Positions 21,986 through 29,964 of a DNA stretch of 35,190 bases are shown here, piece by piece. Source of the stretch: Hahella sp. CCB-MM4. Lineage in GTDB: Bacteria > Pseudomonadota > Gammaproteobacteria > Pseudomonadales > Oleiphilaceae. The notes beneath the pieces were generated by a model, which was not told the DNA's origin, did not search any database, and worked only from the letters and a program-made list of their open reading frames with translations. The stretch covers positions 1 through 35,190 of the forward strand of contig NZ_MRYI01000030.1 of the NCBI RefSeq assembly GCF_002260525.1, given 5' to 3'. The translations under genes were made by a program, and so were the position numbers. Position 1 is the stretch's first letter. The number at the start of each line of letters is the position of its first letter.

Positions 21986-23062
21986 ATGCAAAATCAAAAA
22001 ACCGTATTGGTGCTAGGAGCCACCGGTGGGATTGGCGGGGAGGTGGCCAGGCAGCTCCAGGCTACCGGATGGACAGTGAAAGCAATGCGTCGTGGTATCA
22101 ACCGTCAGGAATGCCTTGAGGGTATCACCTGGGTTCCGGGTGATGCGCTCAATCAGCAAGACGTTGAGAGTGCAGCGGACGGGTGCTCTGTCATTGTCCA
22201 CGCAGTGAATCCACCGGGGTATCGCAATTGGGGTAACCTCGTCCTCCCGATGTTGGATAACACCATCGCCGCCGCCAGGAAAACAAAAGCCACCATTGTC
22301 CTTCCCGGGACCGTTTATAATTTTGGACCTGATTCGTATAGGGGACCGGATTCATACAGGGGACCTGATTCATACAGCGGACCTGATTCATACCGCGAAC
22401 CTGAAGCACACCGTGGACCGGATTCATTCCCGATGATTACCGAAGAGGCTCCACAAAAGCCGTTAACCCGCAAAGGCAAAATCCGGGTGGAGATGGAACA
22501 GCGTCTGGCGGATTATGCGCATCAGGGTGGACGTGTCATTATCGTCCGGGCAGGCGATTTTTTTGGTCCTCAGGTTAAAAACAACTGGTTCTCCCAAGGG
22601 CTCATCACACCCGGAAAACCCATTAAAAAAGTGAACAACCCCAGCGCCAATGCCGTCGGCCATCAATGGGCTTATCTCCCCGATGTGGCCAGGACAATGG
22701 TTTTACTTCTCGAGCGTCGGGAAAATCTTGATGCTTTCGCCCGCTTTCATATGGCAGGTCATTGGGATACGGACGGCACCAAAGTCCCCGCATCCATCTG
22801 CCGAGTGGTTACTCAGCATGGGGCAGCCTCCCCAAAGATCGTCGCTTTTCCCTGGTGGCTTATCCGCCTGATTTCTCCATTCCAGGAAACCCTACGTGAA
22901 CTACTGGAGATGCGCTATCTGTGGCAAACGCCGGTACGAATGGACAACAGTAAATTGATCGCCACGCTGGGATCTGAGCCGCACACTCCTCTCGATAGTG
23001 CCGTCGAAGCAACGCTGGTAGCGATGGGGTGTATTCCTCAGATTTCCATATCCAGACATTAA
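21986..23062 (+). CDS. NAD(P)-dependent epimerase/dehydratase-like protein with a repeat insertion
   Basis: This is a 358-residue short-chain-type Rossmann protein. LVLGATGGIGGEVARQL (from residue 8) is the dinucleotide-binding motif, and the GTVYNFGP block and RKGKIRVEME follow family form. Inside the conserved segment YNFGPDSFPMITEEAPQ, the element GPDSYR is repeated in tandem (residues 114-149), adding about 30 residues in a loop. ATG 21986 follows GAGGTC. It is probably the target of the divergent LysR gene. The substrate is unknown. The inserted loop may be tolerated or may interfere with the active-site loop. Confidence 0.85.
   Translation: MQNQKTVLVLGATGGIGGEVARQLQATGWTVKAMRRGINRQECLEGITWVPGDALNQQDVESAADGCSVIVHAVNPPGYRNWGNLVLPMLDNTIAAARKTKATIVLPGTVYNFGPDSYRGPDSYRGPDSYSGPDSYREPEAHRGPDSFPMITEEAPQKPLTRKGKIRVEMEQRLADYAHQGGRVIIVRAGDFFGPQVKNNWFSQGLITPGKPIKKVNNPSANAVGHQWAYLPDVARTMVLLLERRENLDAFARFHMAGHWDTDGTKVPASICRVVTQHGAASPKIVAFPWWLIRLISPFQETLRELLEMRYLWQTPVRMDNSKLIATLGSEPHTPLDSAVEATLVAMGCIPQISISRH
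22325..22432 (+). repeat. Six tandem 18-bp units inside the epimerase gene
   Basis: Six 18-base units encode GPDSYR, GPDSYR, GPDSYS, GPDSYR, EPEAHR and GPDSFP. The last unit merges into the normal FPMITEE sequence, so five units are an expansion of one. Units are in frame and only slightly diverged, suggesting replication slippage. Confidence 0.9.
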
Positions 23063-23139
23063 GACCAGCTCTTCAGTGCTTATCTTCCAAGCAATGAAAA
23101 TCCAGCTTTTTTAGGGAGTACAAAAAAATTTAAATTTAT

Positions 23140-23168
23140 TGCATCCAAATCCAGTGTCCGGGTCGTCT
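23140..23168 (+). promoter_or_regulatory. Possible ECF-sigma promoter before the Lipoprotein_15 gene
   Basis: TGCATCC and CGTC are separated by 17 bases, about 50 bp before the start at 23219. The pattern resembles ECF-type -35/-10 elements of the CGTC class, not the sigma70 type. No ECF gene is seen in the window. Confidence 0.25.
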
Positions 23169-23218
23169 CTATATACAAACACTGAAACTCATACAGAAAC
23201 ACCCATTAGGAGACGAAT

Positions 23219-23725
23219 ATGAAACTTACCACCCTAGCCACTATCGCTACTCTGTCTGTCGCCACACTGGGCAGCCTCAATGTCTATGCAGAAGGTAAAG
23301 CAGACAGCGTCGATTATTTTGCCAAGGACAAAAACTACTACGGTTCTTCAGCCTCTTACGACTACGGCTCGAATCAGGTTGCGAGCAACACTACCCAAAA
23401 CGCCAGTGCCAACAGAGTTGTCAGCAAGGTCAACACCTCTATTGGCGAAGTGTTTGCCACTGCCAAAGGCATGACACTTTACACTTTCACTAAAGATGGT
23501 GCATCCGTGTCTAACTGCTACGACGGTTGTGCTGGTAGCTGGCCTCCGTTTTTGGCGAAAGCAAACGCTAAGACCTGGGGTGCGTTCACTGTCATCGAGC
23601 GTAAAGATGGCACTTATCAGTGGGCTTATAAAAACCAGCCCCTATACACCTGGGTTGGTGATCGTGAACAAGGGGATACAACCGGTCACGGTGTAGGTAA
23701 GGTTTGGTACGCCGCGCAGCCTTAA
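23219..23725 (+). CDS. Secreted Lipoprotein_15 (COG4315)-like protein
   Basis: This is a 168-residue exported protein with a signal peptide of about 24 residues ending LNVYA. A Ser/Asn/Tyr-rich linker (to about residue 70) is followed by one pair of PF03640-type repeats: LYTFTKDG...NCYDGCAGSWPPF, then WAYKNQPLYTWVGDREQGDT. The two LYTxxxD units are the family hallmark, and CYDGC may form a disulfide or bind metal. AGGAGA precedes the ATG. The family is common in proteobacteria, with no firm biochemical function. No cysteine lipobox is seen, so it is probably soluble in the periplasm or secreted. Confidence 0.85.
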   Translation: MKLTTLATIATLSVATLGSLNVYAEGKADSVDYFAKDKNYYGSSASYDYGSNQVASNTTQNASANRVVSKVNTSIGEVFATAKGMTLYTFTKDGASVSNCYDGCAGSWPPFLAKANAKTWGAFTVIERKDGTYQWAYKNQPLYTWVGDREQGDTTGHGVGKVWYAAQP

Positions 23726-23817
23726 GGTTCATAGTCATCAAAGATACTGGGAGATGTCCCATACTTCATAATAAAGTGGAACTTCTCCCGGAAGTATTAC
23801 GTTGACAACCATGGGCG

Positions 23818-24375
23818 TTAGACACGCCCTCCTTTAACAAACTGTTCGATGTCACTCATCATGAATTCAACCAATTTTTTCACAGCCCAAGCACGTTTCT
23901 CAGTAACAGTAAAATTCCACTGTTCACTGAAAGACAGGCCTTCTTGAGTGGAAATTCTGTAAAAGAAGGATTTAGAAACCTCCATATAGGATAATTTCAT
24001 CTCCACATCAAAGAAATAATTTCCAGCGTTAGACTCATAGAACGTTTTACGGAAATTCACATGAATAGAGGTTGATGTCTCATTTCCTCCATCAAATCCC
24101 CCCCCATGGTTCGCCAATTCGCGAGAGAGCACATCAATAAATTCTCGCTGCATATTCTCATCAAAGTGCCACTTATATATTTTTGTGTAAGCTCCAGAGT
24201 ATATGCTCCCATCAACCTCACCAGTGGTGAGTAGAATAGGACTAAAAGACACGTTATCTAATTTAACAGTACTATCCGCAGTGACAGCTGAAATTGGAAT
24301 ATCCGGTGCACAACCTATCTGAAAGATGAACAGACTTGCTATCAAACAGTAGCGGATAAGTTTATTGAATTGCAT
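23818..24375 (-). CDS. Putative lipoprotein, second of a pair
   Basis: This is a 185-residue protein with a signal sequence (LIRYCLIASLFIFQIGC) ending at a likely lipidated Cys22. The lipobox is imperfect because Gln stands at -3. The mature part is beta-rich, with no family recognised. It starts with ATG at 24375, overlapping the upstream lipoprotein stop by one base (TGATG), so it is made with that protein. The two may form an envelope complex. Function unknown. Confidence 0.7.
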   Translation of the reverse strand: MQFNKLIRYCLIASLFIFQIGCAPDIPISAVTADSTVKLDNVSFSPILLTTGEVDGSIYSGAYTKIYKWHFDENMQREFIDVLSRELANHGGGFDGGNETSTSIHVNFRKTFYESNAGNYFFDVEMKLSYMEVSKSFFYRISTQEGLSFSEQWNFTVTEKRAWAVKKLVEFMMSDIEQFVKGGRV

Positions 24376-24908
24376 CAGAGATCTTCTTCTGTAGTTAAGA
24401 GTGTGAGTTTCTTGCGTAGATATGAAGCTTCGTCAGCGCTTATTTCGCCAAACCTGGACATTGCGTTGGATGAAAACCCAAGTCCGGCAACAAGCCCCTG
24501 AACAAGAGCGCCACCTTCTGTTCTTTGAGTTTCATGGAACTGCTTCAGGTGATATACATGTCCACCTTCAAACTTGGCATTAATTTCGGCAAGCTTACTT
24601 TTTGGAAGCAGCCAGTCGTAATACACGATTGAGTGATTACCCGGCTCAAGATAAAAATACGTATATACTCTCCCTTCAAGTTCACCATATGGCTTTCCAT
24701 CTATCCGGATAGGCATGTCTATACCATCAGGAGAATACAAATATATTAGGGCTTTGTCCGCAGATAGTGCTTGGATAGGCACTTGCGGTAATTGATTATA
24801 ATTGACTGGAATTTGCCTTTGAGCACAACCACTTATGGTAAACCCCAGTAGAGCAACCAATATAAAACTGACGACACTATAAAGTCGAGGCACAGAAGAA
24901 CATTTCAT
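24375..24908 (-). CDS. Lipoprotein resembling DUF2846 proteins
   Basis: This is a 177-residue lipoprotein: signal peptide, lipobox FTISGC (Cys28), then ALIYLYSPDGIDMPIRIDGKPYGELEGRVY, a region like the DUF2846 beta-sandwich that often carries 'Y-x-x-x-x-G-x-H-x' turns (LEPGNHSIVYY here). The remainder is helical and charged. It is the first gene of a two-gene unit, with a strong overlap to the next lipoprotein. A structural or stress-related envelope role is plausible. No specific partner is known. Confidence 0.72.
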   Translation of the reverse strand: MKCSSVPRLYSVVSFILVALLGFTISGCAQRQIPVNYNQLPQVPIQALSADKALIYLYSPDGIDMPIRIDGKPYGELEGRVYTYFYLEPGNHSIVYYDWLLPKSKLAEINAKFEGGHVYHLKQFHETQRTEGGALVQGLVAGLGFSSNAMSRFGEISADEASYLRKKLTLLTTEEDL

Positions 24909-25097
24909 ACGCTTCCCTCAAATAACTCCCTTCCTTACCACAAAAAATTCGCAACACATTATCACATGACAATCACTTAATAAAAATATAAAGCAATGCT
25001 TCAGGCGAACATAGGGGGAAAATCAATCCTAAAACACAATTAAGTGCCACCTCACAATCATCAGAATGTTGTCAAATAGAAGGTTTTCGCTAAGAAT

Positions 25098-25610
25098 TTA
25101 GCGCCGCTGAGTAGTTCTAAGCATTAGGGCAATAACGCAAGAAGTAAACGGCACAAAAGACGCTACAACACGCACCGCATTGGCATCATTCCACCGGCTT
25201 CTCGTTTCCATCCAATCCTCAGGAAGGTCGGTCGGTTGCCATGATTCTGTATAGTAGTTCAGCGGCAGATTGACTTGTTTGGTGTACAGAATCACACCCA
25301 CGATATAGATCACAGTGGCCAGTGCAATTAACCAGAAAGAACCGGTCCGCCATTGCCTCAGATTCACAACCAACGCCATCATTGAGAAAAGACCACCACC
25401 AAAAAAGAAAGAGAAAAACATAGGATGGCGAACATTCACATTGAGCAGAGACTGCACCCGTGCATAGGTTTCGCCATCAACTTGCAGCAAGGCCAGATTG
25501 ACGTTGAACGAATAGGTCCAAAAGAAGCCCGCCATAATGCCAAACACAATGGTGGCAAGGCCGAGGGTACCGCTTTCGATAAGGTTCAGAAGTGGTTTAT
25601 CGTGGGTCAT
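25098..25610 (-). CDS. DUF1772 membrane protein
   Basis: This is a 170-residue protein with four hydrophobic helices, at about 12-35, 62-82, 92-112 and 150-166, and the DUF1772 (anthrone oxygenase-like) signature WNDANAVRVVAS near the C-terminus. The start is ATG 25610, because AGGAGG lies six bases upstream; the longer ATG at 25616 would begin directly on that element. Members are often under control of stress or Crp-like regulators, and here a Crp/Fnr-type gene lies just upstream. The function is unknown. Confidence 0.75.
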   Translation of the reverse strand: MTHDKPLLNLIESGTLGLATIVFGIMAGFFWTYSFNVNLALLQVDGETYARVQSLLNVNVRHPMFFSFFFGGGLFSMMALVVNLRQWRTGSFWLIALATVIYIVGVILYTKQVNLPLNYYTESWQPTDLPEDWMETRSRWNDANAVRVVASFVPFTSCVIALMLRTTQRR

Positions 25611-25708
25611 CGGCATCCTCCTATACGATTCATAACAGATCCCCCAACATGGCTTGGGTAACTTCTGCGATTCTAAAAAGGAAACCGGACTCCGACCTTA
25701 ACAAATGA

Positions 25709-26284
25709 TCAGTCTTGCCGTTTGAGACCGCGTCTGATTCTTGAAAGCGACACATCTGTCAGCCCCAGATAGCTGGCCAGTTGCGCGAGTGGAATGCGCG
25801 CCGCCAATGACGATTGAGAGTGGCAGAAATTCTGGTAGCGGGACGTTCCATCCAGAGTAAGAAGGTCATATTCCCGTTGCAGTTTGTCATTGAGAAGCCT
25901 CTCAAGAAGCCGGGTGCGCAGCGGCTCCCAAAGTCCGTAGTCTCCGAGTACCGAACGAAAATCGATGACGGGGGCCTCCCATATCACAGAATTCTCCAGC
26001 GCTGTCACCGCAAACAGGGAAGGCTTTTTCTCCATATCTGTCGTGAGTGGACAGATCAACGTTCCCTCGAGATGAAAGTTCTTGTTGAACTCCTTCCCGT
26101 TCGGGTCAATTACATGCATTCGCAAGAGTCCGGACTCTATCGCGAAGGCTCTTGTCCAAAGGTCGCCCTGATGAAGGAGGGTTTGCCCTTTTTTCAGGGA
26201 TCGGTGTTGGAACAGGGCTTCGATGTCAGCAAGTGCCTGCTTATCGGGGATGGCTATAGCTCTTTGCAGGATGGTACAGAGCAT
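25709..26284 (-). CDS. Crp/Fnr-family transcriptional regulator
   Basis: This is a 191-residue regulator with a cyclic-nucleotide-binding beta-roll (SLKKGQTLLHQGDLWTRAFA) and a C-terminal helix-turn-helix (RIPLAQLASYLGLTDVSLSR, about 162-181). No cysteine cluster of the FNR type is seen. ATG 26284 gives the usual family length; a TTG start at 26353 would add 23 residues that lack family character. It is 98 bp upstream of the DUF1772 gene in the same direction and may regulate it. Confidence 0.85.
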   Translation of the reverse strand: MLCTILQRAIAIPDKQALADIEALFQHRSLKKGQTLLHQGDLWTRAFAIESGLLRMHVIDPNGKEFNKNFHLEGTLICPLTTDMEKKPSLFAVTALENSVIWEAPVIDFRSVLGDYGLWEPLRTRLLERLLNDKLQREYDLLTLDGTSRYQNFCHSQSSLAARIPLAQLASYLGLTDVSLSRIRRGLKRQD

Positions 26285-26413
26285 GGCGGGAGTTTTCTGG
26301 CAGGGAATTTTCTCGAGTTTAATCGTTACGTCCGATCGTCTGCAATTTTTCAATGGATTGTGATTAAAGCCTCTTCTGTCAGCGTCAGGGATCCTTCTTT
26401 CCCTTCGACTACC

Positions 26414-26722
26414 CTATCGAGATTTCTCTGAAATGAAGCAGCCAAACTCTATTTCGTTACTCAACATTGAATCTCTGAGGCTCTCGTGAACCTCAAAGTC
26501 GTCGTCTTCAGTCCACTGCCCATCTTCATATGTAACCACCTGCTGAACTTCCTCAAGCAATATATGGTCTTTTTTCAAAGCCTGTGTCAGTTGCTCTATG
26601 GCCAACTCCATTGTATCTGCGAGCACCACACTACGACCGTAGTAATAGGTACTTCCGTCCTGTGGCATTGTACTTTCCTGCAAAACTTTGCATTTCGTGT
26701 CGATAATCCAGAATTCTGACAT
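26414..26722 (-). CDS. Hypothetical acidic protein
   Basis: This is a 102-residue soluble protein with no recognised domain. It is rich in Asp, Glu and Gln (for example YEDGQWTEDDDFEVHESL), with an alternating beta/helix pattern (MELAIEQLTQALKKDHILLEEVQQVV). There is no signal peptide or membrane segment. It lies between the Crp-like regulator and a DinB gene, all in one direction, but no common promoter can be shown. Function unknown. Confidence 0.65.
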   Translation of the reverse strand: MSEFWIIDTKCKVLQESTMPQDGSTYYYGRSVVLADTMELAIEQLTQALKKDHILLEEVQQVVTYEDGQWTEDDDFEVHESLRDSMLSNEIEFGCFISEKSR

Positions 26723-26757
26723 AAGTATCTCAGTGACTGAGTAAATTTTCCTTTTTG

Positions 26758-27255
26758 CTACTCTCTCCGCCCAGGCTCATGTTCATGCAGAAACCGGGTA
26801 AATATATCTCGAGGCGGCGCAACAGTGAGCTGGGCCATGATTCGTCCCACAGCCCCACGATGGTACCCGCCATGGGTCACAATGTGCAGCAGAATCTCCT
26901 CCCGGGTCATCGTGCCTTTATCACCATCGACAAAGGTAAAGTTGACACACTCCGCCAGCTGTTGAGGGCTCAGTCCACCTGCATAATCCAAATACCATTC
27001 GTCCATTAACTGGACTGCATCAAACAAGTCGTCAAGCGCCGGAGTCTCAGGAGTATTGGTTGCGGTATACGGATGGTCACCTCCCTGAAGCTGAGCAGCG
27101 AAGATCCGGTCTACAACATACACATGGTTCAGTATTCTGATCGCATCATACAGTTCTTTTGCATGGCCGGCAGAGTCGAGTTTTTTCAGTTCATTAAAGA
27201 GTTCGTGATTGGCCCAGGCTTTGTATTGAAACAGGGAGGTTAGAATAGTCGCCAT
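26758..27255 (-). CDS. DinB-family metal-binding protein
   Basis: This 165-residue protein has the DinB four-helix layout. His44 in LNHVYVVDR and His128/His132 in HIVTHGGYHRG form the metal triad, and YKAWANHELF at the N-terminus is typical. Family members are thiol-dependent transferases or unknown, and DNA damage induction is not implied by fold alone. A region rich in Pro and Thr follows the first His. The gene ends 35 bp before the upstream end of the acidic protein gene. Confidence 0.9.
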   Translation of the reverse strand: MATILTSLFQYKAWANHELFNELKKLDSAGHAKELYDAIRILNHVYVVDRIFAAQLQGGDHPYTATNTPETPALDDLFDAVQLMDEWYLDYAGGLSPQQLAECVNFTFVDGDKGTMTREEILLHIVTHGGYHRGAVGRIMAQLTVAPPRDIFTRFLHEHEPGRRE

Positions 27256-27434
27256 ACTTTATAAGTCCGTTTTAGACATCGGGATCGGTCTGTTTTGGTT
27301 ATAGGGATTCCATTGGCAAGCCAGAAGAATATACCGCTGAGAGCACTTCAATCCACTTTTTAGCCGGCTCAGAATTCAAAACAAAAAAGAATTACTCCCA
27401 CCACAGAAGCATCTTCCCAATTGGCCAAATGTTC

Positions 27435-28310
27435 CTAGGGCGTGTGCTCCCCCATACGCCGCCGTGCACGATGTGAAGCGCCATTGCGAAATGACCAGCG
27501 CATGGTGGGAGCCAGGGTATTCATACCGATTTCAACACTTCGGCGTCGCCATGGGCTATCACTAATGCCGATCATGGTTCGAGCCCAGTCCGGTAGCAGT
27601 AGAAGTCCGGCCTGAGTCATGATACGACCTACGGGTTGAGTTAAGCGGCTGGGAGCCGGGGCATTCATCAACAGAGACAGGACTTCCGCCGCTCGTTCGT
27701 CGAATACCAGTTCGGACCGCATGCCCTGCAAGTATTCGTCCACCGCCTTCCGCGATCGCGGTACATCCTTGGCACCAAGAGCCTCGGCAATCCGGGCCAC
27801 TTCATCATAGTAACGATCCTGCTCGGCTTCACTCAGAGCCGGATTACAATAACGCAAGTACCCGGCAAGGAAGCTGTAAACCTCCGCCACATGCACCCAC
27901 ACCAGCAGCTCAGGATCATTGGCTGCATAGGGACGACCATCCGGTGCAACTCCGACGACCTGATCGTGAATCTTCCGTACCCGCTCAATCAGCCGACGGG
28001 CATCCGCCTCTGCCCCATACGTTGTCCCCGCAATAAACTGACCGGTACGCCGCAACCGCCCAATCATATCCTCACGGAAATTGGAATGCCCCAACACACC
28101 GGACAACGCCAGCGGATGCAGCATTTGCAACATCAACGCACTGATCCCTCCACACAGCATGGAAGGAAAATCCGCATGTACCAGCCAGCATACACTGCCG
28201 GGCCCGAACAAGCCGGGGTCACCTGCTGGGGATTCATAGTCAATGCCGCCAAGAGCAAGACCGGTGAGGCCAATGAGCTGTTGTTCGATACGCTGTTGCA
28301 GAAACTTCAT
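27435..28310 (-). CDS. MpaB/rubber-oxygenase-like (DUF2236) protein
   Basis: This is a 291-residue protein of the oxygenase MpaB family. Family segments include CWLVHADFPSMLCGGISALMLQMLHPLALSGVLGHSNF near the N-terminus, GRLRRTGQFIAGTTYG, and WVHVAEVYSFLAGYLRY in the middle, with conserved His residues probably binding heme. Such enzymes cleave double bonds in lipids or isoprenoids, and the substrate here is unknown. It is cytoplasmic as judged by the lack of a signal. The gene is followed by the DinB gene after a gap of 179 bp. Confidence 0.85.
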   Translation of the reverse strand: MKFLQQRIEQQLIGLTGLALGGIDYESPAGDPGLFGPGSVCWLVHADFPSMLCGGISALMLQMLHPLALSGVLGHSNFREDMIGRLRRTGQFIAGTTYGAEADARRLIERVRKIHDQVVGVAPDGRPYAANDPELLVWVHVAEVYSFLAGYLRYCNPALSEAEQDRYYDEVARIAEALGAKDVPRSRKAVDEYLQGMRSELVFDERAAEVLSLLMNAPAPSRLTQPVGRIMTQAGLLLLPDWARTMIGISDSPWRRRSVEIGMNTLAPTMRWSFRNGASHRARRRMGEHTP

Positions 28311-28431
28311 ACTTCTTTTATCGGTGTTGAAATAGACTGATGGTGAAGGAACAAGTGTAACCTAAGTTGAAGCTTAAACTTAACATTAGCGACCGTACTG
28401 AAAGTCACTCAGCGGAGGCCCCTCTCAGATA

Positions 28432-29502
28432 TCATTTAAAGGAATATTCGTTCGTCGAGTTTTCGTTGCACACTAATACAATCTTGCCAGTGACGTTGCC
28501 CTTTCCAAGTAGTTCCTGTGCCCGCCGTGCCTCAACAAGCGGTAATCTTTCCGCAACAATGGGCTTGATCTTCCGTTGCTTAAGAAGGTCAAACAACGCC
28601 ATTAAATCCTCACGAAACATTTCCGGCCGGAGTCGTTTTAGAGTCTGAATGCTATACGGAACCACCCGCTTACGGCCAGGAAATAGCCAGCCGCCGGCAA
28701 TATACAATCCAAAGACGATAATCGCCCGATAAGGATGACGCTCACCGGAACGGCCGGAGGCTAACCGGCCACCACTTAACATTCCAGTGAGACCAAAAGC
28801 GACAACTTTTCCGCCAGGACGAAGAGCCCTGCGCGAACGCCAGATATGTGAACCGCCAATACTGTCAAAGACCACATCAACCCCCTCACTTGTCAGTCGA
28901 TGTATTTCCTCGACAAAGTCTTGATTCTGATAATCAATGGGGGTCCCTCCCAATTCCTTAACGGCGGAAGCGCCTTGCGCTGGGCAGGTACCATACATCG
29001 TAAGATTGGCGAGCCGGCCAAGTTGCATAAGTGCCGAGCCAACGCCACCGGAAGCACCGTGAATAAGCACACTCTGACCCGTTTTGATCTTGGCTGCACG
29101 ATGTAGCATCTGATACGCGGTCATATAGTTAAGAATGAGGCTGACAGCTTCAGCGGGGTCTAATCCTGATGGAACGGGAATAAATTCTCTTTGCGGAAGG
29201 CAGACATATTCTGCATAAGCACCATGGATCGGTAGTGCGGCAACCGTTTGTCCGGGCTCAACCCCAGAGACACCTTCACCGAGCAGATCCACCACGCCAA
29301 CCAAGTCCCATCCCGGTGTATAAGGCACTTGAGGCGTTTCCGGATGAATACCCTCCCGCGCCATAATGTCAGGAGCAGACACCCCTGCCGCCAGCACTTT
29401 CACCCGCACCTCACCCTGACCTGGTTCCGGACAGTCATCTTCAACCAACTGAAGTGCGTCAGGTCCACCGTAATGACTAACAACAATCCGTTTGTATTTC
29501 AT
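28432..29502 (-). CDS. Medium-chain quinone oxidoreductase/zinc-independent dehydrogenase
   Basis: This is a 356-residue MDR enzyme related to quinone oxidoreductase. HGASGGVGS (148-156) is the NADPH-binding motif, PGWDLVGVV and YAEYVCLPQ follow the family, and structural zinc cysteines are lacking, so it is of the zinc-free type. It reduces quinones or enones using NADPH. ATG 29502 is set by the downstream AGGATC repeat, which supplies several ribosome-binding-like elements. The longer frame from 29523 would translate that repeat itself. It lies alone with a 440-bp intergenic region upstream. Confidence 0.88.
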   Translation of the reverse strand: MKYKRIVVSHYGGPDALQLVEDDCPEPGQGEVRVKVLAAGVSAPDIMAREGIHPETPQVPYTPGWDLVGVVDLLGEGVSGVEPGQTVAALPIHGAYAEYVCLPQREFIPVPSGLDPAEAVSLILNYMTAYQMLHRAAKIKTGQSVLIHGASGGVGSALMQLGRLANLTMYGTCPAQGASAVKELGGTPIDYQNQDFVEEIHRLTSEGVDVVFDSIGGSHIWRSRRALRPGGKVVAFGLTGMLSGGRLASGRSGERHPYRAIIVFGLYIAGGWLFPGRKRVVPYSIQTLKRLRPEMFREDLMALFDLLKQRKIKPIVAERLPLVEARRAQELLGKGNVTGKIVLVCNENSTNEYSFK

Positions 29503-29520
29503 GATCCTGATCCTGATCCT
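29503..29520 (-). repeat. Triple AGGATC repeat serving as ribosome binding site
   Basis: The hexamer AGGATC is repeated three times directly before the dehydrogenase start. Each copy contains AGGA, so the repeat number would set the distance between a Shine-Dalgarno element and the ATG. Confidence 0.7.
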
Positions 29521-29964
29521 CAAAGGAAAGGTTCTGTGCTTTTTGGGAGGCCTTTTTTGGGATTACAGCAAGAATATAGGTGATTTTTTACTCTGGCCCC
29601 AAGTTATTTACGCTGTATAAATCCATCGATAGAAGCCTATGTGAGCAGGGCATACCGGCCCCCCACAACATTACGGTGTTAAAGGATAGGAATATGTGTA
29701 ACCCGCTGGCGAATCCTGGCTTTATGGATACCGTCAGTTCAGTTGAAAATAGACCGGACACGCTTTTCTTATGCACTGTCCTTCTAATTTCTTAAGCGCT
29801 TTCCTTCTAAACTTTTCTTTGTCCATTATCACCAAATCCATGTCATTTGTGACAATTACACTTCCCTCCCAGACCTGCCAGACTGACAATCGACCTACTC
29901 TCTGCAACATCCGGCAGGGGCACGGTTACCCACCAATAAATACAACAGCGGCGAGTGAACCGGC
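29521..29964. other. 440-bp intergenic region with one possible small ORF
   Basis: No gene is certain between the dehydrogenase and the molybdoenzyme. A 33-codon frame on the plus strand (29694-29795) begins ATG after AAAGGATAGGAAT, a fair ribosome binding site, and encodes a peptide ending in hydrophobic residues (LFLCTVLLIS). It lacks other support. The rest is AT-rich and probably holds the promoter of the molybdoenzyme. Confidence 0.3.
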
